Assembly (NCBI GenBank): GCA_023053545.1
Contig: JAKZAN010000007.1
Coordinates: forward strand, 2,418,001-2,482,000
DNA: 64,000 nucleotides
Source: Lepidurus packardi
Lineage: Eukaryota; Arthropoda; Branchiopoda; Notostraca; Triopsidae
Direction: 5' to 3'
Shown here: positions 53,089 to 63,067 of the stretch, in pieces
How the letters are laid out: each line of letters starts with the position of its first letter
Position numbering within the stretch: position 1 is the first letter of the stretch
Program-made: the position numbers and the translations under genes
The notes under the pieces: model-generated
Databases searched by the model: none
What the model saw: only the letters and a program-made list of their open reading frames with translations
Told to the model about the DNA's origin: nothing

Positions 53089-55163
53089 TCAGTCTTTTGG
53101 TAAGGCTGAATCTGATTTGCCTCTAACGTACGTTCGAATTCCGATCGAGGCAGATGCACGATTTCCTAGCACGCGATCCAACAACGAGTGTGACATCGGT
53201 GGTTTGGATCTTCGTCGAGCAGCGTGAACTTCCCGCCCCAATTCGGCAAAAGCGTCTGCTATGGATTGCATTTGTTCGGCTGCCGCAACTTCCGCAAAGT
53301 AGCAATCCAAGTCTTTGGCTAATTGTTCTCCTAAAGTAGCATGCGTTAGTTTTTCTCTTGCTTTATGTGTGTACGTTGGCGGTGTTTCTTGGAGACCTTC
53401 TTCGGCAACGACTTGGCGTAAATGGACCATATCAGCTTTATTGGCTAGTAAAACCATGGATAACCCATTTCCACCTGGATCTTTAAGAGCTTTTTGTTCG
53501 GTAATGTATCGGCGGATTCGTATAATGTAGTCAAAAGAAGACCGATCCAGGATTGAGTAGACCAGCAAGAAACCGTCTGCCCAGTGGATTGTGTCCGGTG
53601 GGGGGAAATCATCACAGCTCTAAAGAAGAACAGAAGGAAGCTTTATATCTGTTTATTTTAGTTTTAAGGCCGAATATAATTGTCTAGTACGGAGAAAAAT
53701 GACGTCATTGGGCAGGTTGCAGGCAGAGAGAGAGAGACAGGTAAGGTTTCTTACTTTCGGACATGTGTCTAATATTTCAAAAATTACAGGTTCTCCATCC
53801 AGCATAGCTTCGTGTTTGTATCGGTTCTCTAGATGTAGACAGAAGGACATGGATTCATCTCTTTCTAGTCTTTGAAACGGTCGATATATTTCAAACAACC
53901 TGAGTTATGATCGTATTCGCCTATGTATCGCTTGGTCAAATAACGCACCGTCAAAGCTATGAGGAAAAAGGCGAAAAATTATGGTGAGTAACATGGAAAT
54001 ACATTCATCAAAACACCAAAAAAATCATAATGGATTCCTTTCGACGTGTCATTTATTGCCCTGGGAAGCTTGTGCAACCCCCGCCGTCTTTCTCGGGCTT
54101 TGGGTCGTGAACTATTTTTACCCAAAAGCCATTTGGTTCCGTCTATTAGCGCTTTTGTTGTCTTTTTTGCCTCTGCCACCAAAGCACATACGTCTTTGGC
54201 CAGCAATGTGGCGCTCAGAACGCTAGAACCACTTCGTTCATGGTCCCGGTTTTTTTATCGGCCATTATTCAATCACTTAAGAGTCTGTGTTCAAGGGTAG
54301 GAAGAGTGACCATGAATAAAGAAGAAATTAGCAACCGTGTATGACTTCTAGCTAGAGTATATTATGCCTGGGAACACCGTCACGCTTTGAGTTTAACGGA
54401 GGAATTTTTTCTTTCGTTGTATTTTAATATCATAAACAGGACCCTGTCATGGAAATAAATGGCTTCCGAATTAGGGGGTATTTTAGAGCACCCTGTACTC
54501 TCCTCTAGTCTTCCCTGAAGGATGTTGATCTTATGCGGTGGGAGAACAGAAAGGCGGTATGCTAAGTAGCACAAGGGGTAGATTTCCATATATTTAGACA
54601 CACCGAGATTCAAGTTTCGGTGCTAGCTTACAAACGTATGCTTGTTGTGTCTCGTTCGAGAGCGCCCTGACTCTGACGTCCTGTTTCATACCAGCAATGC
54701 AGGATATTACGTCGAAGTGAAGAGTGAAAGGGATGCTTGACAAGTGTCGGATGAAATTCCGAGCTCGAAGCTTCCAAGGCGTTCTATCTGTCGAGAACGT
54801 GGGCCAACACAAGCAAAAGTTGACAATTTCTGCCGAAGTCTGTCATGGATGATAGCGTCTAGCTATACCTCTTGTCGCATACTTTGATGGATGCGGACGT
54901 TTTACGTGATTGAAAAGGTGCCATGGTCAGTGACACTTGAAAACTAACGCACACTAGATTCTGTAGCGAGCGCAAGTCGTAGGTTGTGGAAGCTTATCAT
55001 TTTTATAAAGGTGTTGAGCTGAGCCAAAGTTGCAAAAGATATTCCTTGCACTGTAGTTTGTCTTACCTGATTTGCCAACTCCTGGTGCACCAACTACTGC
55101 AATTTTCACTTCAGACAACGAAGATTTTTTGCGTCGAATGACTCGCATCGCAGTGGAACTCAT
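53089..55163 (-). CDS. RERG/RASL11-type Ras-like small GTPase
   Basis: Small GTPase of the Ras superfamily side branch (RERG, RASL11, RASL12), which in vertebrates are growth-inhibitory or signalling proteins. Four coding exons on the minus strand: 55163-55067, 53956-53900, 53828-53755 and 53619-53089; 252 aa with consistent phases. The P-loop is GAPGVGKS (25-32). LTVRYLTKRYIGEY (34-47) is the characteristic family stretch after it. The G4 motif NKAD is at 136-139. The G3 motif is degenerate: D72-T73-C74-P75-K76 replaces DTAGQ. The C-terminal tail is basic and ends LPKD with no CAAX box, so it is probably not prenylated, as in RERG-type proteins. The C-terminal domain carries a short insertion (about QETPPTYTHKAREK) before the helix after G4. 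Family placement is firm; the exact orthologue is not. Confidence 0.9.
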
Positions 55164-55764
55164 TTTGGGAACTATGGGACTCGTCTATAAAGTGGGGTAT
55201 TTTAGAGTTAGGTTAAAAGAAAACATTCGTGTAGTATTTCAGTGATTGCTGCCGTCGAGTATGTCTTCCCTTGGAGATATATGCAACACTGGGTCCCAAT
55301 CTCCTCCTTCTCGAAAACTTGAGCTAAGAATGAAGACATTCTAGATTTAGCTTAAAGAGAGAGGGGCTCCCTCTACGAAGAACCTCTTGGCCCTTGCTAG
55401 CGTGAGTTATGGCAATCATTTGGTTAACGGTTGTTCCCTTAAAAAACTAAAAAGCCAAGTACCACTGGCTTAAAGTAATAAAAAGTACAACACTACAAGA
55501 AGTCATTTCTTATATTGCAGATACGAAATCTCGACAAAAAACTAAGTCCGCGTGGTTTTCCTTCTGTTCGTTGCAATTTGGCTTTTTAAGGGACAATCAA
55601 GTTAGAATTGGCCTGGCACGTGGACTACAGTATTTCGCGTCAGTGCTTGATGGCAGTCAAACCCTCCACATGCAGTCCGTGTACACGTTGTACATTGTTA
55701 AGTTCGTACTTTCTTCATCTTGTAGTGGTACAAATGGATGGGCCCCATACTTCGTATAACAAAG
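55164..55764. other. intergenic, GTPase promoter side
   Basis: About 600 bp between the GTPase start codon and the stop of the zinc-finger gene, which is transcribed toward it. It should hold the GTPase promoter and 5'UTR and the zinc-finger 3'UTR. I see no distinct signal. Confidence 0.5.
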
Positions 55765-57930
55765 TTAGGACTGATAGGGTTCAAGATAGAAAAGAGTTTC
55801 TGCTTCATTAACACTTAAGGAATGAGCTTCGGTTACAGGTACAGGCAGCAGTAAGTGCTCATCAGGCCATTCTAATTCCTCGGCTGTAGCAAGCTCTCCA
55901 AGTTCCACAGGCTCTTCCTTCTTCCTACAGTATCCAAAGGGTGTTATATACATGATGGATATGTCTCCGTAATCGAGCACTTACTGATGCTGGGTGCTAT
56001 GTCTTCTCAGTGCAAAGTTGGTATTGAAACGCTTTGGGCACTTGTTGCAAGCATAAGAGCGTGGCCGCTGATGAATCGAAGCAACATGTTTTCGTTGGAC
56101 CGAACGGGTTTTGAATGAAGCACCGCAGATTTCACACAAAAAATCCCGATTACTGGAATGTACAGTCTGCAAATACAGTAGTGTTCAACACTACATATGA
56201 CCCTTTTATTAATATTAGATTATTACCATGTGCTCTAACAAATGTGCCTTGGTTCTAAAACTCTTTCGACAATCTTTGCAGGAATGGACGGATACGTTCT
56301 GCCTAGGTACGTTGGATGCGGTTCCGTGTTCGGTACCAGGAACTGCGCTAGTCGTTTCGTGACTGGACTTCATGTGAATCTTCTGATGCGTCGTGAGACC
56401 ATCCCTTCTCTTGAACGCTTTGCCACACGTTTGACACAAGTGATTCCGAAGCGCCATGTGAACGGCTCGGACGTGTCTGGTATAGTGCTCTTTACGCCAT
56501 GTTTGATAATCACACTAAGCCAAAGTATTAACGAAAGCACTTTACGATCAAAACTAGGTACTTGCTCGCATTGGAAAGGTTTCTCATGACCGTCACCGAC
56601 GTCGTCATTTCCCGTACTGTGCACCTTTAAATGTCGCTGATACAAATGGAATTTGGTAGTTTGGTACGCGCAAATGGAACACGGAAACAGTATTTCTTGC
56701 TTCGTCTCTGCAATTTTGCTGTCGGTTTTTTCTTGTTTATGCTTTCTTAAATGTCGTTTTAGCAATTTGGTCTGATCCGTGGAATAGCTGCAGAGTGAGC
56801 ATTGCAATGCCATGGTACTGTGACTCACTTCGTGCTTACGAACATGACTTAGTCGGATAGATCGAAAACTGCATCTGGTACAGCGATAAACTGTAACGTT
56901 CTAAAAGCCACATAGTATAGTAGAGAATAGTATTTCGAACATAAAAAGCTTACCTTCTCGTGAAGTTGGAGGTGCCTTTTGAAGTGACTCTCTCGTTTGC
57001 TTTTAAAGGAACAAAGATGGCAGAAATGCTTGAAAGGCGTTAAGGCTTCGTAGCCCTTCTTGGGAGCAAACGCTCGGTACTTTTGTTTGCTAACTATCCC
57101 TTCTACATTTAAACTCGTCTCCCTTTCTTGCTGACAGGAGTCTTTGGGTTCATTTTCGCTATCCCATGCAAGAGGGTCTGAAATGTTCTCCTCTACAGTT
57201 TTGTCAACCTCTTCTTCCTCTACGATTCCAGCGGAGCTGGGGTGCATAAACTTGTCCTTGCAAAGGTTCCTTAACAGGCTCTTGTAAAACAATAGAGAAA
57301 CTAAGTTGTGGCTATATGTGCAAGCTTTGAATTTCTATACTTCTGCTTGTAGTATGAAGTTCCAAGGTCCTTTTAATGTAATGCAGCCACTACACCACTC
57401 ATAGGTCAGTAAACTAGCTTTGCAAAGGTTTACCAGGAATTCATTAAGGTTAGTGGACATCATTTGCGAAAGCCATTGCAAACAATACTCAGAAACGGTA
57501 GCCTCCCCATAGCTAAAAACCTTTCAGAAAGCAAGATACAGTTGACCGACTATGACGGGTTTTATATAATGTATACCATTAACGCAGGATCGTCAGTAAG
57601 ATTGGTGGTAGTCAAGTCTTGCAGTTTTGCTTTCTGCTTTGTGGAGACCGCATCTACTTCCACCAGATCATTCTGTTTGTCTGGGAGTAAAATTTGACAT
57701 AAACTCGAAGATTGTACCGAAACATCTATCCCATTCAAGTTGATAAAGATATCTTCAGCATTTGCCATGGCATTTTCACTGACATCTTGGCCTTGCTGAC
57801 TGAGAAAGGAAACGTAAACTGATTCATTAGTATTTGAAGACAAAGTCAAATCGTCTGGTGTCGCAGGATCAACTACCACTGTATTATCACAAATAAACGA
57901 TTGCCCAAGCTTTGTAAATTCTTCTTCCAT
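55765..57930 (-). CDS. C2H2 zinc-finger protein, nine fingers
   Basis: Probable nuclear DNA-binding protein. Six minus-strand exons: 57930-57577, 57280-56954, 56900-56562, 56514-56227, 56166-55985 and 55924-55765; 549 aa from the ATG at 57930. The first ~200 residues are acidic and Ser/Thr-rich, without a recognised ZAD, BTB or KRAB domain. Nine C2H2 fingers follow, beginning FCHLC, YRCTRC, LQCSLC, FPCSIC, FQCEQC, HLCQTC, HSCKDC, FLCEIC and YACNKC. Fingers 5 and 7 are completed only across exon junctions, which confirms those splices. The first four introns are phase 0 and the last phase 2. The last intron is 60 bp (CATCA|GTAAGT to CTGTAG|GAAG) and removes an apparent stop. The C-terminal 52 residues are acidic. 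A second ATG (58052) could add codons through a very short intron, so the N-terminus is uncertain. Confidence 0.88.
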
Positions 57931-58410
57931 AATCAAGAAGTGAGCTAAATCTGCAGCCTTTATGTCGAAACAAGAACAGACCACAAGAGCTCATACACAC
58001 TGGGTGGAGGCTGTAGACGGCTGTGCGGAACAAAACTCAATCTCAGCGGCCATTGTTTTGACCAAAACTTGGGCGCGATTTTCGAATTTTTGCTGGGAAG
58101 GCGCATTTCACAATTCCTTTATGCTATAGGCGAATTATACACGCCCATTCGACACAAGGTTAAAAGAATATGTATATGTTTTACTGATATTTAAATTTGT
58201 ATTAATAAACCCGTTACGAATTATTGTGGTTGTTACAAGTCTGAACAAGCTTTAGAAGTACGGTTTGGTTTGGCCACGAAAGAAGGGAATGAAAGAGAAG
58301 TTTAAACCCGCTGGCCAGTGCAAAATGTTTTGACGGGTTTTGAGCCAGAATACTTCATTTGCTCTGTTCTTGTTCTAGAATCCTGTTTTTTTTAAATATC
58401 AGACCTTACA
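57931..58410. other. intergenic between zinc-finger and sulfotransferase genes
   Basis: Contains the zinc-finger 5'UTR and promoter. On the minus strand an ATG in good context (58052, AACAATGG) opens a 20-codon frame ending at a TGA near 57992. It is either an upstream ORF or an extra coding exon spliced by a tiny intron. Confidence 0.4.
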
Positions 58411-58416
58411 AATGTG

Positions 58417-58422
58417 TTTATT
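58417..58422 (-). terminator. polyadenylation signal of the sulfotransferase gene
   Basis: AATAAA on the minus strand about 14 bp after the stop codon. A second AATAAA (58435-58440) overlaps the stop itself, so the 3'UTR would be extremely short. Confidence 0.55.
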
Positions 58423-58435
58423 TAATTTTACTGTT

Positions 58436-59764
58436 TTATTTATGCATCCAAGAAGGATGAATTGTGGGAAGGGTCCAATCGGGGAACACAGTATCCGTGT
58501 CTGTTAAGCGGGCAAGGTTTAGAACAGGCGCGTAACCATAGTTGGTTAAAATGTCATCACAAGCGTCCTGCGTAGCTTCGATCTCTTCCCATGGCATACT
58601 TTCCCGCCAAATGGCAACCCGGCTGCCTAGTCGGCGCGTGGTACTCCAGGGTAGGTTTACGTCTGTAGTTGTGTGCTTTCGAATGTATTCCCTAACAGAG
58701 GTTGTTTGCGGAAGTCCCAGGCGTTTAAAGAGCCAAGCAGACACGTTGGTTGGCTTTACAGCCAGGTCCTCGTAGCGCAAAACTGTGAAAGTATCAGGGA
58801 ATTCTTTCGAGGCTTGTAATGCCGTTTCATAGTTATCCCGCAAGACGGAGCAGAGGCTCCTGGGATCAAGGCACTGGCCTTTGCACCAGGACATTTTCCG
58901 CCGAGAAGCTATGGTACCCCGTGGGTCGCGTACCAGCAAAACGACGTGGAGGTTGAGTTCGGGTTTGCGCAAAAGCGGCAAGAAACTGCGTAACGGTAGT
59001 CGTACGGATTTGGTGATTTGCAACGGAAACTGTTGACAGGCAAAGTTTAACATACTTTCTTTTAGGCACAGTTTACGTTCGGTAGCTTTGCAAATGTTTA
59101 CCAACTGAGAATTACGGTTAAGTAAGTTCTTATCCTTTGGGAAGTAGCGAAGGTAGTCGTCTAGAAGAGAATAGTCACAGTGCAGGAGTTGCGTTATGAT
59201 ATTAATCCCTGCGGTTTCTAGCGTCTTGTTGTTATGAAGATCATCGAAAGCCATATACATGAGTGGCTCGTAGTGGTAGAAAACTCCCGGTATGGATCCT
59301 AATACTTCGGCAGTGAAAGTGGACCCGCTTCGCCAAGTCGTCACAATTATTACGCGTTTAGCCACGCCTCCTGAAGTCCCCAAATTTAAACCCTGTTCGG
59401 TCAGTACTTTCCGAGCCGTATTCGTTCGATCCACCAACATTCTCCTTAGCAGATTTGCATGTGACAATTCGGGATTTGGAGGTGCTATTGAGGGTAAACG
59501 GATTTCGTTGTTGTCAAATCGAAGTTTGGAACTCGTGTCAAGGATAGATCGGGCATCATTCGAGGGTAGCTTTTCTGTTGTATTAGTAAGAATCCCGGTG
59601 TTTTTGCCAGGAAATTGGGCTGCTAAAGGTATAATTTCATTTCTAGCCCACTTGTAGTAAGTTTTGTACGTTTGATTAGGGACTAGCACTGAAAGGAAAG
59701 TTATTACGGAAATGGTCCAAATTAATACATTGACGACTTTTCTTAAACTACGAACCGTCCACAT
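58436..59764 (-). CDS. Golgi carbohydrate sulfotransferase (CHST1/3-like, 6-O type)
   Basis: Type II membrane enzyme that transfers sulfate from PAPS to a sugar hydroxyl of glycans in the Golgi lumen. A single exon encodes 442 aa. A short basic cytoplasmic tail and signal anchor (about 11-29) are followed by a stem with N-glycosylation sequons (for example NTT at 61-63). The catalytic domain starts near residue 137. The 5'-phosphosulfate loop is WRSGSTF (144-150), followed by the family stretch FYHYEPL (162-168). The 3'-phosphate-binding motif is VRDPRGTIASRR (278-289). YEDL at 331-334 is also characteristic. These place it with the GlcNAc/Gal/GalNAc 6-O-sulfotransferases (keratan or chondroitin type); the acceptor sugar cannot be told from sequence. 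The absence of introns is usual for this family. Confidence 0.93.
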   Translation of the reverse strand: MWTVRSLRKVVNVLIWTISVITFLSVLVPNQTYKTYYKWARNEIIPLAAQFPGKNTGILTNTTEKLPSNDARSILDTSSKLRFDNNEIRLPSIAPPNPELSHANLLRRMLVDRTNTARKVLTEQGLNLGTSGGVAKRVIIVTTWRSGSTFTAEVLGSIPGVFYHYEPLMYMAFDDLHNNKTLETAGINIITQLLHCDYSLLDDYLRYFPKDKNLLNRNSQLVNICKATERKLCLKESMLNFACQQFPLQITKSVRLPLRSFLPLLRKPELNLHVVLLVRDPRGTIASRRKMSWCKGQCLDPRSLCSVLRDNYETALQASKEFPDTFTVLRYEDLAVKPTNVSAWLFKRLGLPQTTSVREYIRKHTTTDVNLPWSTTRRLGSRVAIWRESMPWEEIEATQDACDDILTNYGYAPVLNLARLTDTDTVFPDWTLPTIHPSWMHK

Positions 59765-60043
59765 CTTAGTATTTACGCTTTAAGCACACTTTTAAGTTTG
59801 AAGTTTGCTATTTGCCTGCTTGGATCGATCTAATAACACCTCAGGAATGCTTGCCATTAATATAGAACAGGTAAGAACTTCACAATCTCGATATTGGGCT
59901 GATAATTTTATTGCTTTCAAAGATTAGGTTGTTATGCCAACAAAAATTGAGATAAGACGAAATTTCTCTACGAATAAGCCGAAATAAGCCTAGTGTTAAT
60001 TTTAGTCCAGCCACAATGTTCATGGTGGGGAGAAAGCCCTTCT
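59765..60043. other. sulfotransferase 5' flank
   Basis: Short AT-rich stretch between the sulfotransferase start codon and the left end of the MULE remnant; it should contain the promoter. No distinct signal seen. Confidence 0.4.
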
Positions 60044-60098
60044 GGTTCACCGTGTGCATATAGCCAAAACCCAACCTGTACAAACTACAGCGTTGCCA
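60044..60098. repeat. left terminal inverted repeat of the MULE remnant
   Basis: 42-bp outer block followed directly by the 13-bp inner block. Partner at 62591-62677 in inverse orientation. Confidence 0.85.
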
Positions 60099-60587
60099 AA
60101 TCGTGTAAAAATAAGTTAAGGTCTATGGAAAAAGCGGGGAAATTAAAAATGCTTTCACCTTTCGGAGAAACCGCCATTCTCGCCATTCTAACTTCACCAA
60201 GTCATGAAAGAGACACGTTTTTTGTTTTTTTTAAGGTGATTAATGGCGTGTACTAGTGATTTTATTGTCGAGGGTTTTATATCTGAAATCTTAGAGGAAA
60301 CATCAACTGAACTGAAGTGAAATTAAGGTGCTTCGTAAAACGCAAGGAAGATTTCAAGCTTTGGCTCTGCAAACTCAAGAAGGCTACGAACACGAAATGG
60401 ATCGCGAAAAAGACCATACCCACGGTGAAGTAAGTTTCGTTTACTTTATGCAAAATAAAATTTTCCGACAAGTACGCTTACATGACATAATCTTTGCGTA
60501 GATTAATCTACAAGTCTGTCTAGGCGTGTCACCATTCCTCCTGCAACAAATCTAATTCAGTTGGGCAGAACAGGACACCAAAAACTA

Positions 60588-61997
60588 CCAACTGTCAATC
60601 TACCGTCCACGTGAAAATTAAGCAAGTAAATCGCGAAACCAAAAGGAATGATCCATATCTTCAACGAGAGCCTCCACTTCCTGCAGAAATCCTGGTAAAC
60701 TTTCAACACAACTACGAGTGTGCAGACCACTGCGCTTTCTGCCAGTAGCACCTGAAACCGAGCAGCAATTTGAAGAGTACTTCGCAGAAGGAATGGGGCC
60801 AGCAGCTGCTAGTCATTACCAGAAAAGCAAAATTTGCGGTCTGAGTACGGAGGAAAATTACGTGAGCAAAACTCTAGCCAACACAAGCATAAATCCTTCA
60901 ATGCGGCAGATAAAGGATATGTTTGAGAGCTGGAGGAAGGTTAATTACGGCAAAACATCAGCCGACATGTTCACACTTTTGGCGTCAAAAGCGGAAAAGT
61001 ACAAAGAGCAAGGTAAAAAATACGGTTAGTCTACAACGTAGTTGATTATTCTTACTAATTGGACACTTATTCGTTATAACTCATTAGGCGTGACAGTTTT
61101 CTTCGATCGAGAGCCTCCTTTCTGTATTCTGGCCAGTCATGACCTTTTCGTACGTGCTCAGAACATTCCGCAAGCGTCGGAAATGATCTTCGTAGACTCC
61201 TCGAGTAGCTGTGACGCAACAATGTGTTCAGTGACGCTACTCCTCACAGCGTCGAAATGTGGAGCAATTCCTGTTTGAGAATCTCAAGCGCGAGGCGTCT
61301 GACGTTCCGCAATTCGTGAAATATTGCGAGGGGCGCTGGGAAAGAAGAAAAGAATGTGCTTTGTCTTTCCGTGTTGAGAACAAGCTGGTCACACGTTCAA
61401 ACGACACGAATAACTACGCGGAGGTTACAGAGTTCTAAAAGATATAATGCTCAGGCGACTCAAGGCTTTGAATCCAGCAGCGCTTGTTGATTATATCGTA
61501 AGCGTGCTGCCCGAGTTTTACGTAAATCGTATACTTGAGTTTGCCCATAATCGCCACGCGGCCCCTCATCTGTACTTTCGGAGTATTTTGGATCGAACGA
61601 AGTCGATTGCGGACGAAGATATTCATCGTCAGTCAGAGGATGAATATTTGGTGAAATGTAAAGACGAAAGCAATTGAAGAGAGTATTGCGTGAACATCAC
61701 TTACGGAGTCTGCAACTGCCTGGTTGGCTTGGACAAGCACAAAGGACGAATAACTCACAGTCATTGACGCACATGTATCTATTTTCTGCAAACAAAATAG
61801 TGAGCATGGGATTCAGAAGAAAAATACGCATGCAGCCCACTTCTATTTCACGACGTCGACAAGGCCAACCTCGAGGATGTTCCGTTCTTCCTTCTGGAAG
61901 GCCAAGGAATGAAGATCGTAGGAGAAAACCCCGAAGAAGGCTTAGGAATTTGGCTGAAAATGTTCGACGAAATCAACCCAATGCGATTTCTCACTAA
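60588..61997 (+). pseudogene. MULE-family transposase with SWIM zinc finger, broken
   Basis: Fragments of one transposase are recognisable in order. There is a Cys/basic N-terminal segment (about 60588-60725). A helical region around EEYFAEGMGPA runs to EKYKEQG (to about 61013). A 72-bp apparent intron follows (GCAAG|GTAAAA to ACTCATTAG|GCGTGA, about 61014-61087). The start of the catalytic domain comes next, with EMIFVDSSSSCD and TASKCGAIPV (61088-61277). Then come a late segment (NDTNNYAEV), an Arg/Asn-rich segment (LEFAHNRHA), a SWIM-type CNC...KHK motif (about 61710-61745) and a basic tail ending at 61997 (NLAENVRRNQPNAISH). Breaks: a frameshift near 60740; a stop at 61276-61278 with loss of most of the catalytic middle; a frameshift near 61433; and a stop at 61674-61676 before the SWIM part. 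It cannot encode a working transposase. Confidence 0.75.
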
Positions 61998-62590
61998 GTG
62001 TTGACATGTTAATTATGCTACTTTGACAATGCTGTATTTATATTATGTATAATACGTAATACACGGACTATAAATAATATTAGCAAATTGTTTATATCAC
62101 TATGATAATCGAAACATAGCTGTAGATTTAAAATATCAATTCTGTATGCCCAAAATAATATGGCATGAAAAATAAAACATAACTAAATAGTTACGCGTGT
62201 AAACAAAGATTATAAAAAGAAAAGCCAAAATGTTTAAATTCAGCAGCTTATGAGGTTTCAAACGTCTTTCTTCACAATTTCTTTGGTTTCTGTGTAACCA
62301 ATCTTAGTTTATTTATTTGTACTTCGTAATAAACATTTTTAAGAAAATCGATAGTTTTATCTTATCTTAAAATAAACGATATAAAATATAATCGACCAAG
62401 AAGATGAAAAAAGAGCTACATACAAAATATAAGCAAGGACCGAACTTGGATTGCTGAGTCTCGAGACACCTACGTAACCTAGTTGAGCTGTGAGAGTATA
62501 GTCACTGAGAAAGGAGAAACTTGGTGAAAAGCATAATAATCTTAGCACACTAAAGGCCTTACTCTTATAAGCACCAATTTTGTCATCAAG

Positions 62591-62677
62591 TGGCAACGCT
62601 GTAAGAACTTTCCCCATGCTATTTCCCCTATCCCGGTTTGTACAGGTTGGGTTTTGGCTATATGCTCACCGTGGACC
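62591..62677. repeat. right terminal inverted repeat of the MULE remnant
   Basis: Inverse of 60044-60098, split by a 32-bp insertion at 62604-62635. Confidence 0.85.
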
Positions 62678-63067
62678 TATGTCCGCCTAGGATCTTTTGT
62701 AGCCAAGCGTAATGGTTAGTGCAACGCTTTGGGATTTTCCGATACATTGTTCTCGAATATAAGGCGCATTTGTAAGCAAGCTGAAGTCGTCCAGGGCTTT
62801 CTCAATTATTCTGATTCTGTCCTACACAATTTAATTTCCTAGCTATATTTCATAACAATTTTTTTACAATTTGTATTTCCTTTCAAATAATTAATTCTTT
62901 TAAGTCCGAAAAAGCCATTAGGAGCTAAAGAAAACTAAGTGTGTTGTCGAACGCGTCCTTTTTCTCCCGCCATAACGAAAGCAAGCCGTGTGGCGGCTGT
63001 CAAAAGTTTGTTGTGACGCTTTGGAGACTTTCGTACTTTTTGGGGGTATAATTTCCCGGAGCTAATA
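62678..63067. other. intergenic, probable DEK promoter
   Basis: About 390 bp of AT-rich sequence between the transposon remnant and the DEK-like start codon. No distinct motif could be assigned. Confidence 0.4.

Larger units (their letters stand above)
60044..62677 (+). mobile_element. decayed MULE-type DNA transposon with terminal inverted repeats
   Basis: The left end (60044-60085, starting GGTTCACCGTGTGCATATAG) and the reverse complement of the right end (62636-62677) match at 39 of 42 positions. A second inner inverted block, TACAGCGTTGCCA, is exact at 60086-60098 and 62591-62603. On the right it is displaced inward by a 32-bp insertion. A degraded MULE/SWIM-type transposase lies between. 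I could not identify a matching target-site duplication beside the ends, consistent with age or a misplaced outer boundary by a few bases. Confidence 0.8.
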
